Shown in pieces: positions 45,534 to 55,860 of a stretch of 64,000 bases of DNA. The DNA is from Actinernus sp. WN-2022 (taxonomy: Eukaryota; Cnidaria; Anthozoa; Actiniaria; Actinernidae). The notes under the pieces were generated by a model. It searched no databases, was not told the DNA's origin, and saw nothing but the letters and a program-made list of their open reading frames with translations. How positions within the stretch are numbered: the first letter of the stretch is position 1; every line of letters begins with the position of its first letter. The stretch covers positions 97,195,321 to 97,259,320 of the forward strand of contig JAOWCC010001634.1 of the NCBI GenBank assembly GCA_030867875.1, written 5' to 3'. The translations under genes and the position numbers were made by a program.

Positions 45534-47197
45534 TCACAGCTCCCTTTTTGAAACCGGTGTTTCATAAGCTAGGTCCACACCATGCAGGCCGCGACCAATA
45601 AAATCATACGTCGCATTCTCGGCAAATCTCCGCCACCGGTACTTGTTTCCAATTCCGCGGGCTATAGCCAACACCATCAGCAACGCTTTGCGGCATTCCG
45701 TGCGGTGACGTAGCGCACGTTCCCGCGGCACCGATAACATCGTAGTGGAGGGTACCCGCACACAGGCATCAGATCCGTGTCGCTCCACAAGCGCTGTCCG
45801 GTTCGGACCATGGGCGTCCAAAGATTGTTCAGCCGTTGCGCCCGCCATCCAATCAGATCGAAGTCGGGGTGTTTCAGCATCCGATTTTCGGTCAGCCTCC
45901 AAAGAGGCGGCATACCGCTGGTAAAACAGCAATACGTCGCCCTTTCCTTGACGTCAACCGTCACCCACGGTGACGACGGCTCCTCCCCCTCCTCCTCCTC
46001 TCCCGCTACCGTTGTATCGGAAGCTTGAGACGACGACCTCCTTCTCCTCTTTTTACAAAATGTCACCATATCATCTTGAGCACGCTGTCGGGCCGTCGGG
46101 CGAAACGGAGACTGTTGCCAAATTTGAGCCAGCGCGGTCCGGTACGTCTCGACGAGGGTGCGCACCGCCACCTTCTTCAGCAAGTCCTCTACCCGGACAT
46201 ACCGTCCTGAGGGTCTTTATCAATCACGCGGCATAGAATATCGAGCCGCGTCACGTCAGGCCGCTCCATCACCCAGGTGCATACGTCCTTCAGCAATATT
46301 TCGTGCAGGTTCCACCAAGTCGTCCGGACCCAATGCTCGTTCAAATACGGTTGCGCCGCCTGCCCCCACCACGCCCACATCAGCGGTTCTTTCGCCCATT
46401 GCATCACCTTGAAGTAGCCCTTGCGCACCGCGTCAAACACGTTCGCCAACGGTACCTCCTCTAGCAGGGCGCTCCACACCAGCTCCACCTGGTCCGACTC
46501 GTCCAGCATCAGGCGCGTGTGATGGTCTTGCGACGGGTCGTTTATGTCACAGCCGTCACACTTGCGGTGCATCGCATCGGCCACCGCCCCCGTCAATGCC
46601 TGAATGCATTCCACTTAGTACTGCTGCAGGATCCATTGTCCCACCACATCGCACATCTCGCTCGAGCCACCTCAGCGTCAGTACCACGCACGCGGTCCGT
46701 ATCGGCTCTGACCGTAGAGCCTGCACCCAGTCGTACAGCCAATAATTCACGTGAGAGTGACCCACGCGGTACGCGGTCGTCAAACATCGCGCTTCCATGG
46801 TATGCTCCAGGTGTTCTTGAGCGTCCGAGGGTAACAACGGCTTTGTTCGGTGCCAAAACGCCTCGGCCGCCACCGCAAAAGGAACCCGGTCCAACAACGC
46901 CTGCCCCCATCACCCCACAACCTCCCAATCTTGACTCAGCAATACGGCCCACGCCCATATCCACGCGGCTTCCGCCCATAAATGCAAGGCATGAGTATAC
47001 CCCGCCCAGGTGCGGTGCTCCAACCTTTCTGGAGGGAGCCTCACCCAGTACGTTTCATTGAACGGGCAGTCCTGAACTTCAAACGGTGCCAGCAACCACG
47101 CTTCTAACGCTGGCGCCGTACTGGCAAGACGCCACGCCGGAGAAGAAAAAGAAGAAAGGGGTGATGATTCTTCTACAGCGCTTCTTCTTTCAGCCAT
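45534..47197 (-). pseudogene. Large virus-like gene E with at least four frameshifts
   Basis: Read from the ATG at 47,197, protein-like sequence passes through successive frames with shifts near 46,910 (in a G run), 46,620, 46,190 and 45,755, ending at about 45,534. The full-length form would be near 550 residues. The middle has CDGCDINDPSQDHH, a Cys/His cluster of CxxC..PSQ..H form, which I recall from uncharacterised Polinton-type ORFs. Other parts are Trp-rich (WAWWGQ) or hold the basic cluster KKRRRR, followed by an acidic stretch. The function is unknown; a metal-binding early protein is inference. Confidence 0.5.
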
Positions 47198-47250
47198 AAT
47201 GTTAACGTCAAGGTGGTCAAACAGTTACTGAAAGACTGGCCTCGCGCACC

Positions 47251-47260
47251 CCTTTTAAAA
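47251..47260 (-). promoter_or_regulatory. TATA-like box of gene E
   Basis: TTTTAAAAGGGG on the minus strand, about 55 bp before the ATG at 47,197, followed by GTGCGCGAGG. A similar GTGCGC follows the TATA box at 49,587. Confidence 0.45.
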
Positions 47261-47288
47261 AAATAATATAATCAGAAAAAAAGTCAAT

Positions 47289-47948
47289 TCACTGCGCCAG
47301 CAGTGACGATCGTGGAGGAGGCGGGGCCATCAACTGGATCATGGCAGCCTGGTCGTCGTCGTCTTGGTCGGTGAAGCGCTCTGGCGATGGCGGTGATGGT
47401 GACAGCAGCGCGCATGCTTGAGGAGGTGATGGCGGTGTCAGCCGAACCATGGCCGCCATGTCCAGGCAGTCTTGGTCGGGGGGAGGGCAACATATCCATT
47501 CGTCGCGCCCCTCCTTCGACTTTTTCTTCGATCGACGAGGTTGCTGCAGCGAAGGTAGAGTTCGTTCCAGGTACCGCGACACGTACTCGGCCTGGTCCGG
47601 ACGCTTCACGTAACCAAGCACGTGCTACCCCAGCAACCTGGCCAGCCGGTACTTGGCTGTCTCGGTGTCGGGCGCCACCACCGCTTGCACGATCGGGCTG
47701 CTCATCATCTCCTCCCAAGTCTTGGGCATGGTCCATTTGGCCAAACGTCGGCAACACTCGCGCTGTAAGGCCGGTAGCTGGACTTCCTGTAGCACCTTCC
47801 CCAACACGTTGGCCAGCGTCTCACCCAGCCAGAGCGTTGGCCTCAGTTTGGCAACGACGTCCTCCGACAAGCACCCGCGCCGCCGGGCCGCCCGCCACAG
47901 CTCCATCCCCCATATCAGCGATAACACGTCCACGTACCACTCCGCCAT
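47289..47948 (-). pseudogene. Virus-like gene F with one in-frame TAG
   Basis: A continuous frame of 219 codons from the ATG at 47,948 is broken only by TAG at 47,625-47,627. Part one is helical (LWLGETLANVLGKVLQEVQ). After the stop come a Lys/Arg-rich patch (RRSKKKSKEG), a short Cys-containing segment (WICCPPPDQDC) and a Pro-rich acidic tail. No family was recognised. Its TATA box overlaps the 3' end of gene G. Confidence 0.5.
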
Positions 47949-47975
47949 CGACTCTATGTACGCGCCATGTCCCCG

Positions 47976-48298
47976 CTACGACAACTTCTTTGGGGGGTCC
48001 TCTATAAACAACACGAAGGTGAACGAGTATTCCAGCTCTCTGTCTATCCCCTCCAGGGCAGCCGCCTTCACCACCATCGCCCCATAGCCAACCTTCTCGT
48101 CGCTCTCCTCTTTCTCTTTCTTCTCCACCGTTTCCACAACCTCTCTTCTTACCATCTCCTTCATCGAGGAGAGCCGTGGAGGGTTCCAAAGTATCCCCAA
48201 AAGGAAGGTCCGGTAGATTCACTCTTCACGCTTCCGACGACAAACGTTCTAGTATTAATCCTCAACGACGACGGCCTCTTCTTCTTGGCAGGCTTCAT
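47976..48298 (-). pseudogene. Virus-like gene G, one frameshift
   Basis: From the ATG at 48,298 a 45-codon frame (MKPAKKKRPSS) ends at 48,161. An overlapping frame then carries a charged coiled-coil-like stretch and the C-terminus LEYSFTFVLFIEDPPKK, ending at 47,976. The shift lies in 48,161-48,200. The total would be about 105 residues with a basic N-terminus. No family recognised. Confidence 0.45.
47999..48009 (-). promoter_or_regulatory. TATA-like box of gene F inside gene G
   Basis: GTTTATAGAGG on the minus strand, about 52 bp before the ATG at 47,948. It overlaps the last codons of gene G. Confidence 0.4.
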
Positions 48299-48311
48299 GA
48301 CTGCAACTGCG

Positions 48312-48745
48312 CTATGACCCGTGGCGGTACAATTCGTTCTTCTTTATACTTTTTCCCAGGGATATATCCTTTCCGTAATAATGTCTGGCTTCACGCAGGC
48401 GTGGCGCCACCAATCTCTCATGCCGGGCGGGACCGTCTTTCTTTCGTAGGGTGGGTAAAACGATTGCCACCTTTGAGGCCAATCGGGCCAAAGCTTGCCC
48501 TCCCGTGCACAAATTATGCGGTTCCAAATATACCACGTGCGCCGGCACCTCCCCCACGTGGACTTCAGCCCCGCCGCCCACATCACACGTCGGTGCGTCC
48601 GGCCCTGGCGTCGCCGCGTCTTTTCTTCCGGCACCCACCCCTGCAGCAGCACCTGCCGGGCCTTCTGCTCTCGAGCGTCGACCCTTCGGCGTGCGCAAAC
48701 GTCGTCGCCACGCCCATCCAACGAATTGCTGGTCTGCCGTCCCAT
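48312..48745 (-). CDS. Virus-like gene H, two overlapping frames open
   Basis: From the ATG at 48,745 (MGRQTSNSLDG) a 133-codon frame is open to 48,344; it is Arg- and Trp-rich (TWYIWNR; MRDWWRHA). A second sense frame, open from about 48,698 to 48,312, reads VHVGEVPAHVVYLEPHN and looks at least as protein-like. Either the gene is frameshifted near 48,690 or one frame is chance in GC-rich DNA. I cannot decide. No family recognised. Confidence 0.4.
48341..48350 (-). promoter_or_regulatory. TATA-like box of gene G
   Basis: AGTATAAAGA on the minus strand, about 43 bp before the ATG at 48,298. It overlaps the stop of gene H. Confidence 0.45.
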
Positions 48746-48785
48746 GCTTTTTTTCTTTATGACTGGCTGCGGGTTCCCGACACTG

Positions 48786-48793
48786 TTTTTATA
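48786..48793 (-). promoter_or_regulatory. TATA box of gene H
   Basis: TATAAAAA on the minus strand, about 41 bp before the ATG at 48,745. Confidence 0.55.
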
Positions 48794-48857
48794 GATATTT
48801 TTAAAAAAGCAAGCAAGTAAACAAAAAAACCGGAAGAAGAAATACATCGCGCGTAGT

Positions 48858-49268
48858 TCATGCCTTCGTTGCCTTAAGAGGGATTAACTCTTGAACAGGA
48901 GGGTCCCATTCCGGCACGTCCCTGTAACAGAAGTCCAGCACCTCCCCCAACACGCCGACGTACGGAACCACGATGATTCCATCGTGGTAATACAGTATGG
49001 AATCCATCACCTGACTCTCGAGCTGCTGCCCCTCCTGCATGAGCATTATCTCCACGTATCCCTTTGGTAGATCGGGAGCTAAACTCACATCGATGGTCTT
49101 ATTGCTGTGGCCCAATTTATTGATGCGGAACGCATAAGCCCCGCTGGCGTTACAGGGGCCAAATCTCTTCTGAGGAGCATTGTATAATACGAGGTAATCG
49201 TGGATCAATCTTGGGTCATGAATGTTTCTGAAGAGCTCCTCGGTAGACATCGTCATCGTTTCTGCCAT
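48858..49268 (-). CDS. Virus-like gene I, intact 136-residue protein
   Basis: The frame from the ATG at 49,268 (MAETMTMSTEELF) to 48,858 has no disruption. It is balanced in composition, has no signal peptide or membrane segment, and contains LVLYNAPQKRFGPC and ILYYHDGIIVVPYVGVLGE. The length and alternating hydrophobics suggest a small beta-rich globular protein. I do not recognise the family. A TATA box lies about 60 bp upstream. It is the only clearly intact minus-strand gene. Confidence 0.6.
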   Translation of the reverse strand: MAETMTMSTEELFRNIHDPRLIHDYLVLYNAPQKRFGPCNASGAYAFRINKLGHSNKTIDVSLAPDLPKGYVEIMLMQEGQQLESQVMDSILYYHDGIIVVPYVGVLGEVLDFCYRDVPEWDPPVQELIPLKATKA

Positions 49269-49325
49269 CGTCTTTTTTTCTCAATACTCATCAATACTCA
49301 CTCTCAAATTTTTATTGCACGCGCT

Positions 49326-49335
49326 CTTTTTTATA
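49326..49335 (-). promoter_or_regulatory. TATA box of gene I
   Basis: TATAAAAAAG on the minus strand, followed by AGCGCGTGC, about 60 bp before the ATG at 49,268. Confidence 0.6.
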
Positions 49336-49399
49336 GTATAGCCTCAGGAGGCGTGACATGCGGTCATGCCCTAATTAGAGAATGAGTCGAACACACTGG

Positions 49400-49960
49400 C
49401 ACGATGCCATCAGCACCGGTCATGTGAGGGATGCTGACGCTGGCGTGATACCACCAGCACCGGTGTAAGACTAGTGCTGACAGTTTGTTATTTTTATATT
49501 TTTTTATAAAAAACCTCAGTACCGGTCCGGCACCGGACAGAAAGCGCGCCGCCTCCACTTTTTTTTCCGATAGGTCAAACAACTCTTATAAAAGGTGCGC
49601 CTTCAGCGCGATGCCTTCAGTCGGTGCTGGCCGTCGGGCAGGGCGGAGCTCTCGCGTTCTTCTGTCTTTACTTCCGGTTTCACCTGTCCGGTTACGGACA
49701 GTCGAGTGTTGGGGAAAACCCTTTTGGGGTACCCCCTTCTTCCTTCCTTCCCTTCGTTATTGGCCGTTTGGTCTTCTGGTGCAGGCGGTCTCGAATGTGC
49801 ATGGCGTTCGCTGACGCCTTTAAAAAAGGCTGAAGCCCTTCAGTCGACGCCGACTGTCGCCCAGAGCAGAGCTCGCGCTCGCGCTCCTCCACTTTCTGCG
49901 CCGCCGTCGTTTTGTCCCGTACCCCCAGGCGCCGGACAATTTGCATACGCACGCAATACA
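49400..49960 (+). repeat. Right-edge region with duplicated promoter-like units
   Basis: GATGCCATCAGCACCGGTC and GATACCACCAGCACCGGTG are paired (49,404 and 49,449). A TATA box TATAAAAG at 49,587-49,594 is followed by GCCTTCAG..TCGG.GC..GTCG..CAG.GC.GAGCTC. A diverged second unit begins TTTAAAAAAGGCTGAAG at about 49,818 and contains the same CTTCAGTCG..GAGCTCGCG motif. The plus frame 49,595-50,071 is open for 158 codons without an ATG at its start, so coding is doubtful. Confidence 0.45.
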
Positions 49961-50071
49961 TGCCACGTCCACTTGCCCCGCAGCCACGCCCCTTCCGGCA
50001 ATTATGCTAATTATGTACCCCCTGTCCGGTTCGGACTTTTTTATACATGCATACTACTAAGTTGTGATTGA

Positions 50072-50427
50072 ACCTCAGTGAGTAACTAATTAAAATACAA
50101 GTCAGTTTTCATCCTTAAAAAAGTATTTTTGTTGTCGGAAAACAAACTGTTGTGAACGCCACGAGATTCAACTTCAAGTGAAAGTTGTCGAATCGATCTC
50201 GGTCTAATTTTAGCTTGATTTCTATTGGCCCTTCGGTTTGCCGCGAAATGGGTTTCGGGCATGTGCTCCAGTCCAAAGCTCATTGCAGACAATCAAGCTA
50301 GCTCAGCTAGCTCATTACAGACTGAAGTATTCAACCAAGCCCCAAAACTGGCCATTGTCGGATAAAATAGGAGAAAATGCACATCCTGTTCGACCAATTA
50401 TTGTAGACTTTCCTGCAACAACAGTTC
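50072..50427. other. Intergenic, no gene seen
   Basis: Return to host-like composition. GCTAGCTCAGCTAGCTCATT lies at 50,297-50,316. No gene was seen. Confidence 0.4.
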
Positions 50428-50436
50428 TGCGACTAT

Positions 50437-51169
50437 CAACCTCGTTCCCAGGGTCTTCTCGGTCACATCCAAGATGGCGGCTACTCCGAGAGAAGACCCT
50501 GGTAAACGCTGAATCACGCGACCAAAAATCTCAAGAAATCCTAGAGATTTTAATCACGTGATGTGAGCATCCAATATGGCGGCCAAACTAAATATTTCAT
50601 CACGTGCCTACAAGCCATAGGTATCCCAATCCGGAGTGAGCGAGATGCGATTAACGGTATTACCACGCGGCGAACGATGCAGTGAAAACAGGTCTGCTAA
50701 ACGGCTCGAAATGGAGTTCACTTGGATAAAGAAACAGTGGAAGGATATCACAAAGCTACCAGGACGTATCTAAGCTAGAAGAGAATCCTAAAAAGCCGTT
50801 CATTTTCTGTTAGCGTTGAAGCGAAGGGAACGATAGCACATGTTCAGATTTAACGGCTTCTCCTCGCTTTCTCACTGATGAAACTTACCAGAAAACTACC
50901 CAGTAATGTACTTCATCTATATTGCTCTACCTACACAACGTTTTTTAAGGTTATTTAAAAGTTTTATTGATAAAATTTGCAATCGAATCTATATACAAAT
51001 TCATCTCTCTGGATTCAGTCCGTTTAGCCAATAAAAAGCATCATTAGAACAACCGTTGTCATAATCGAAGGGCCAACCAGAATACATGACAGTTCAGCGT
51101 TTACCAGGGTCTTCTCTTGGAGTAGCCGCCATCTTGGATCTGACCGAGAAGACCCTGGTCATGAGGTTG
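50437..51169. mobile_element. TIR element with 9-bp TSD TGCGACTAT
   Basis: Starts CAACCTCGTTCCCAGGG and ends with the inverted CCCTGGTCATGAGGTTG. TGCGACTAT occurs at 50,428-50,436 and 51,170-51,178. Each end is itself palindromic (CAGGGTCTTCTC..GAGAAGACCCTG at 50,449-50,502 and 51,106-51,157). The 733-bp element has no transposase. A 9-bp duplication again fits a Mutator-like element. Confidence 0.88.
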
Positions 51170-51179
51170 TGCGACTATT

Positions 51180-51905
51180 CAGCACGACCACAAAACAGGC
51201 ACTTTTGCGCAGGAGTTAATTTCTTCCGATTTCTAAAAATCCTAAACATTTTGCTCGCTTTCACTAAACACCAAACATTTCCCCGTTAAAATGTTGTTGA
51301 CCACGTTCTCCACAAAATCGAGCATGGATTTTGGAAACCGACAATAAATGCCAAAGTTATGGCTTTTCATTCGCCAAAAAAAAACTTAATATTGGACTGA
51401 AAAGTGTTGTAAAATCTTCATTTTTTTTGTAGTAATGGCAAACGCATACTCGGTTTTATGCGCCCTAATTCGTAGGTTCGGCAAATATTCATAAATTAGA
51501 AGTAATCATAGATTATCAAAGTGCGTTCGACTTAATTTTTTGCAATAATTGCATGTAGACTGTGGGTGTAAATAATCCTGATCAAAAATGTTGGATGCCT
51601 CGACTTATAAGTTAATATACAAGGGGATGCATCTGGGTATAAAACTGTAATTATCTTTGTGTAATTATCATTGGATACAATGCTTATGTGGCTATATGTA
51701 CATGTGTGTTTTATAAGGTTATCATTCATTTGTAGTACATTTTGCTGTGGTACACAGTGTACAGCAATAATTGGAATTAGTGTAGAACACAATCAACCCT
51801 ATAGCTAGCTACTGCAGCTATTCAGATGTGTATAAACTGCATTCCAGTTCCTAGCATTCACCGCAATACTAAGTACACTCCAGTGTAGAACATAAACAAT
51901 ATATG
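51180..51905. other. Intergenic, no gene seen
   Basis: AT-rich sequence with no recognised feature. Confidence 0.4.
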
Positions 51906-51907
51906 CA

Positions 51908-51985
51908 TCCCGATGACCAGCCGGGTCCTGGCTTTGATCAGCCTCTTATGGTTGTTTCAGCTCCCGTTAGAAATTCAGTGTAGAT
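51908..51985 (+). repeat. SINE 3' tail fragment
   Basis: AGCCGGGTCCTGGCTTT and GTTAGAAATTCAGTG match the tail of the SINE at 62,817-63,080. The Pol III head is absent, so it is 5'-truncated. Confidence 0.75.
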
Positions 51986-51989
51986 TAAT

Positions 51990-52700
51990 TGATTTGGGAA
52001 CACAGCAATGAACTCAGTACTTTGCATTTCCCTCAACTTGTACTGTGTTAATATTCAAGTTCCTTGGCATATTCAATTGTCCTTATAGATTAACTCTGCG
52101 CCTGAATGTAGTGTTAATTTGTAGAACATGCATGTGTCACCGATGTGTAGTCACAACTCACAAGGCAATTTATACAAAGGGTGTGCTCAGACCTAGTTTC
52201 TCTTCAGCCAGGTATGATTTATAACATCTTACTGTTTGTTGTTTTGGTATGTACAGCGAAAAGCAGAATTCAATACAGCGAGCAAGCCAACAGAATTTTC
52301 GATCGCAGACAGCACAAATATTATGGCCGAGTTGATTTTCAACTTCGTCATCTTCAAGGTGCAGAACAGACCATGTTTGACTTGATATAGTTTGGACATC
52401 AGACTTTGTCGAATGCTCCAGAGGTAACACACACTTTCCTGGAGCTTTGATAAATCGTACTTAATTGCTAACTTTTTAAACATTATTGCATTGGATTGGG
52501 GAAAAAAGACACTTACTCGACGTTGCTCCGAGCATCGTGTTGTTACCAGTTCCCCGGCCGAGATAATTTATTCCAAGGACACGAATCTCGAATCTCTTGT
52601 TTTAGAAGAGTTTCTAAAAAAACATTGAAAAGGGGTTGAAAATTTTCGGTTTTCACCCCGTCTCTGTATTTAGAAATCGCTTCTAAAATAGCTCCTATTT
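51990..52700. other. Intergenic, no gene seen
   Basis: Minus-strand frames at 52,170-52,776 have no recognisable domain. Confidence 0.4.
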
Positions 52701-52706
52701 TACATA

Positions 52707-53038
52707 GGCCATCCCAATAAAATGTTTCGTTTACCATCGCCGACCGTTTTTGTTTAAAAAGCAAAAAAAATTGCAAGGCTAAAAAAGGTTTGACAATTTT
52801 TTTTAAATACGCCTATTTTCCGAGCTCTCTACATATTAGTTTCTTGCCTTTCTCGTGCAAATTGTCAATCCACAACTAGTAGAGGAATACGTAGTCGGGC
52901 AATACATGACCATGCATTTCAGTTTACGCTAGTCTTCAAGCTAGCCGACTTGGTTCCGGATTCTCCAAGGCTTTTTTTATACCGAACCATTGCGAGCCAG
53001 AGGGCGATGGTAAACGAAACATTTTATTGGGATGGCCC
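52707..53038. mobile_element. MITE with 35-bp TIR, TA-flanked
   Basis: GGCCATCCCAATAAAATG at the left and its inverse CATTTTATTGGGATGGCC at the right, continuing through TTTCGTTTACCATCGCC. TA stands on both outer sides. Non-coding. Confidence 0.85.
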
Positions 53039-53208
53039 TATTACTGCTTGAATCCAAAAACGGATGTTGCGTTTCTTTGCTAGAATCCAAAAACGGATTT
53101 TGAATCCGTAGAATCCATAGTGAGAATGGATTCGACTGATTGTTCAGTCCAAGCGTTTCGACTTTGGGAAAGGATTCGGAGGCAACTAAGCTGTCGTCGT
53201 CTTGAGAA

Positions 53209-53694
53209 TAGACCAGTTCGCGGAACATTCTGCATTGCAAACATGACGAGAAATACAGTGTTTGTATGGGAATCCGATGCCAAATAAAATCCGTCAAATC
53301 GAATCTCTGAAATATTCTACAGATACAAATTTAAGATACCAGGTAAAAGATTAACTGATCGAAATTTGAGGGATGTAGCTGTGCTGGGAAGCGTGCAATC
53401 GTGTTTTCAGTTTTCCATACATCGTCTGTAATTTTCCCCGCGAACTTCGAATCGTTTTTACACACTGCAAATGTATGGAAAACTGAAAACACGATTGCAC
53501 GCTTCCCAGCACAGCTACACCCTCACATTTCGATCAGTTAATCTTCTACCTGTATCTTAAGTTTGTATCTGAAGAATAGTTCAGAAATTCGATTTGACGG
53601 ATTATATTTGGCATCGGATTCTCATTCAAACACTGTATTTCGCGCCATGTTTGCACCCCTTTCAAAATGTCGGAATTAACCGCGAATTGGTCTA
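53209..53694. mobile_element. Foldback-type inverted repeat, about 214-bp arms
   Basis: TAGACCAGTTCGCGG at the left pairs with CCGCGAATTGGTCTA at the right. The arms run to about 53,422 and from 53,470 (CAGTTTTCCATACAT with ATGTATGGAAAACTG), with a loop of about 47 bp. Arm identity is high near the loop and lower at the outer ends. Confidence 0.85.
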
Positions 53695-53699
53695 TAGCA

Positions 53700-54595
53700 C
53701 ATTTAACCGCCAGAATAAACTAGAAGTGGCTGGTTTGTCTTTCAACGTTCGATAAATATCTCCCCAAACAAATTTCCAGAGATTATCTAATCTAAAACCA
53801 AAAATTAGCTTGCCACCATCTTTGCGCGAACTGCAGTCTGCATAATCAATTTTCGAATTCTTGGTTTATTTTGGTAATGAAAAATCTGTGTGAACCGGGC
53901 TTGGATTATCCCAAAGAAACGCACCCTTAGGGATAATATACACAAAAATAAAGTACATTTGGTAAGTGCTATTGTATTTCCAATTACAAAATTATAACTT
54001 TTTCATCCAAGTAAAATAATTCGAATAATCACGGTTACAATTAAAATTAAGAACTCATCTGAGAAAAATAGTAATATCCATGTCTGGAGAGGATATTAAA
54101 ATTAGCACTGCAAAGTTTAGTAAATAGCGACAAAAACACAAGCATGAAAAGTTTAAAATTCACAGTTGAATGTATAAACACAGATTTAACTCCCACGTCC
54201 TTTACAGGCTTGTAACTTTGAAAGATGAAACTCTATCTTCTTAAAACTTGCTAATTTGAAGTGCTTCTTCAAGCTATAGAATCATTATAATTGTGGTATT
54301 CACTGAGTTTCACTAACAGATAACCAGGTAAAACCATATTAGATGTATCTGCAGGGTAAGTGGAATAGTTCAGTCCAGCTTTAAAGTCGGCACACACGAA
54401 GGGACAAGTAAATTGCTCGCAAATCTGCTGTGCTACAACAAAAGTTATGGAGCTCAAAATTATCTAATCGTCAAGACTCGGTGGAACAAGGTACAAAAGT
54501 AATTTCCGGCATAACAGCAAACGAAATCATACAAAAAAGATGATTTTAACAACTGGCGTGCGCGGCCGTTTGGCCACCCTTCGCGTGTTGCCTGA
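53700..54595. other. Intergenic, no gene seen
   Basis: AT-rich sequence with no recognised feature. Confidence 0.4.
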
Positions 54596-54597
54596 GT

Positions 54598-54702
54598 AAA
54601 CAGCCGCTAATCTCGTACCCACATCCCAACCCATGTTTTCCTATCCAAAGAAGTGACCGTGAGTGAATATTAGAGATCTGGGTACGAGATTAAACAGCGG
54701 CC
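54598..54702. repeat. Short inverted repeat
   Basis: AAACAGCCGCTAATCTCGTA and, inverted, TACGAGATTAAACAGCGG about 60 bp apart. Likely a MITE remnant. Confidence 0.55.
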
Positions 54703-54768
54703 ACTCGTCGCAGACTCACTTCGACGCAACTCCATTTGACCTGGGATTTACTGTCTACGAAATGTCTG

Positions 54769-55095
54769 TTAAAGTGCATATAAGCCCTAGCCAGTTATCT
54801 TTGATATTGATTGTACATGAAATGGATAGTCCAACGGTAGAATATTTCTTGATTTGGGTGTTGCGTCTACGAGATATAAAGGTTTCGATTTCCAATATGC
54901 TAATGTGCGACGTCATCACCGACATTTGCTGAATTTCTTTGTGCTTGTGATTTAAGCTATTTTCTAATTTAGAATTAATTATTTTGTAAAATCGCTTTGA
55001 AAAGCTTCAAATATAATAAGTGATGTCGGTGATGACTACCACTTCATGTTCAATCGATATCAAAGATAACTGGATAGGGCTTATATGCACTTTAA
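54769..55095. mobile_element. MITE with TTAAAGTGCATATAAGCCC ends
   Basis: The left end is TTAAAGTGCATATAAGCCCT and the right end is its inverse. Inner matches include AGTTATCTTTGATAT and GACGTCATCACCGACAT. It belongs to the same family as 58,086-58,559 and 58,554-59,234 (CTAC.AG.TATA.AGGTTTC..TTTCCAATATGCTAATG). Confidence 0.8.
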
Positions 55096-55099
55096 AGCT

Positions 55100-55494
55100 G
55101 GTATGATTACTGTTCGCAATCGTGTGTAGACATTATAAATCGTATAGTATAAAAATATATTTAGCTATAAAACGCCAACTTACTGCTATAATTACTGCAA
55201 AAAGCAAATTAACATTAGATTACAGTTGAACCTCCCGTAAGCGACCACCCTCGGGACATTGGAAAAGCGGTCGCTTACGAGAGGTGGTGTAGGTCTAAAA
55301 TCCTATCACAGTTGGAAAAATAGATTCAAAATCGCCATAGATTAACACATTGAATAGCATCGATTCAACTTACAATTTGTAGATAGAACAAAAACGGTAA
55401 TTGATTTTACCTTTACAATGACGTCATACGTTGCTATGACGTCATACCCTTTTACAAACAAGACGTCATGTTTAGTTATGACGGCACTTTGTTA
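55100..55494. other. Intergenic with one transposon end
   Basis: TACAGTTGAACCTCCCGTAA at 55,221 opens a pogo/Tigger-like end with an inverted GGTCGCTTACGAGAGG at 55,269-55,284. No complete element was delimited. A CAATGACGTCATA / TATGACGTCATA pair lies at about 55,417-55,447. Confidence 0.5.
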
Positions 55495-55660
55495 AACACG
55501 AGGTTCCGGTATGAAAAGCGGCACCCAGGGACACACCACAAAGGCTGATTGACAACTGATCTCTGATGCTCCGCTTGAGTGCTTCTTCAGGGATTGCTTA
55601 TCGCGCGAAATTCAACTGAATCAAACACAAAAAAACTTCACACTAAGGGCTACAGAGTTC
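55495..55660. repeat. Dispersed repeat, partner of 20.03-20.33 kb
   Basis: Reverse-complement match to 20,030-20,335 (TTCCGGTATGAAA, CCACAAAGGCTGA, TATCGCGCGAAATTCA, AAGGGCTACAGAGTTC). Confidence 0.55.
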
Positions 55661-55860
55661 GTAAACAGTAATAAAGTACCGTTGGCAGTCATCAACTATC
55701 TTACCTGTGTTCACATTCTAAACCTTAAAAAAACTAGCATTCTGACAAGAGTTTTATGCTCGCTTGCTTTCTTCAGTTCTCTGCAAACTGAATTTCAAAT
55801 TTTGAGTTCCAAAGGCGAGAAAAGAGGGGCTAAACCTTTGATACCGGAACTTCGTGTTCA

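Larger units (their letters stand above)
40246..49960. mobile_element. Endogenous adintovirus/Polinton-like block, degraded
   Basis: About 9.7 kb with clearly higher GC than its flanks, dense short genes, TATA boxes before most genes and little space between them. Plus-strand genes fill the left edge and minus-strand genes the rest, so transcription converges near 42.05 kb. The adintovirus/Polinton assignment rests on the two small left-hand structural-type genes. No polymerase B, DDE integrase, packaging ATPase, protease or hexon was found, and no terminal repeats. Two foreign insertions (42.3-43.0 and 43.6-45.5 kb) are of lower GC. Confidence 0.6.

Noticed and set aside
46519..48820. Plus-strand frames of 180-214 codons opposite genes E-H
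   Set aside because: Low-complexity Pro/Arg/Ser/Thr-rich readings antisense to the TATA-associated minus genes; expected in GC-rich DNA.
49595..50071. 158-codon plus frame at the edge of the viral block
   Set aside because: No ATG at the start, Pro/Ser/Arg-rich low complexity, and it overlaps the duplicated promoter-like units.
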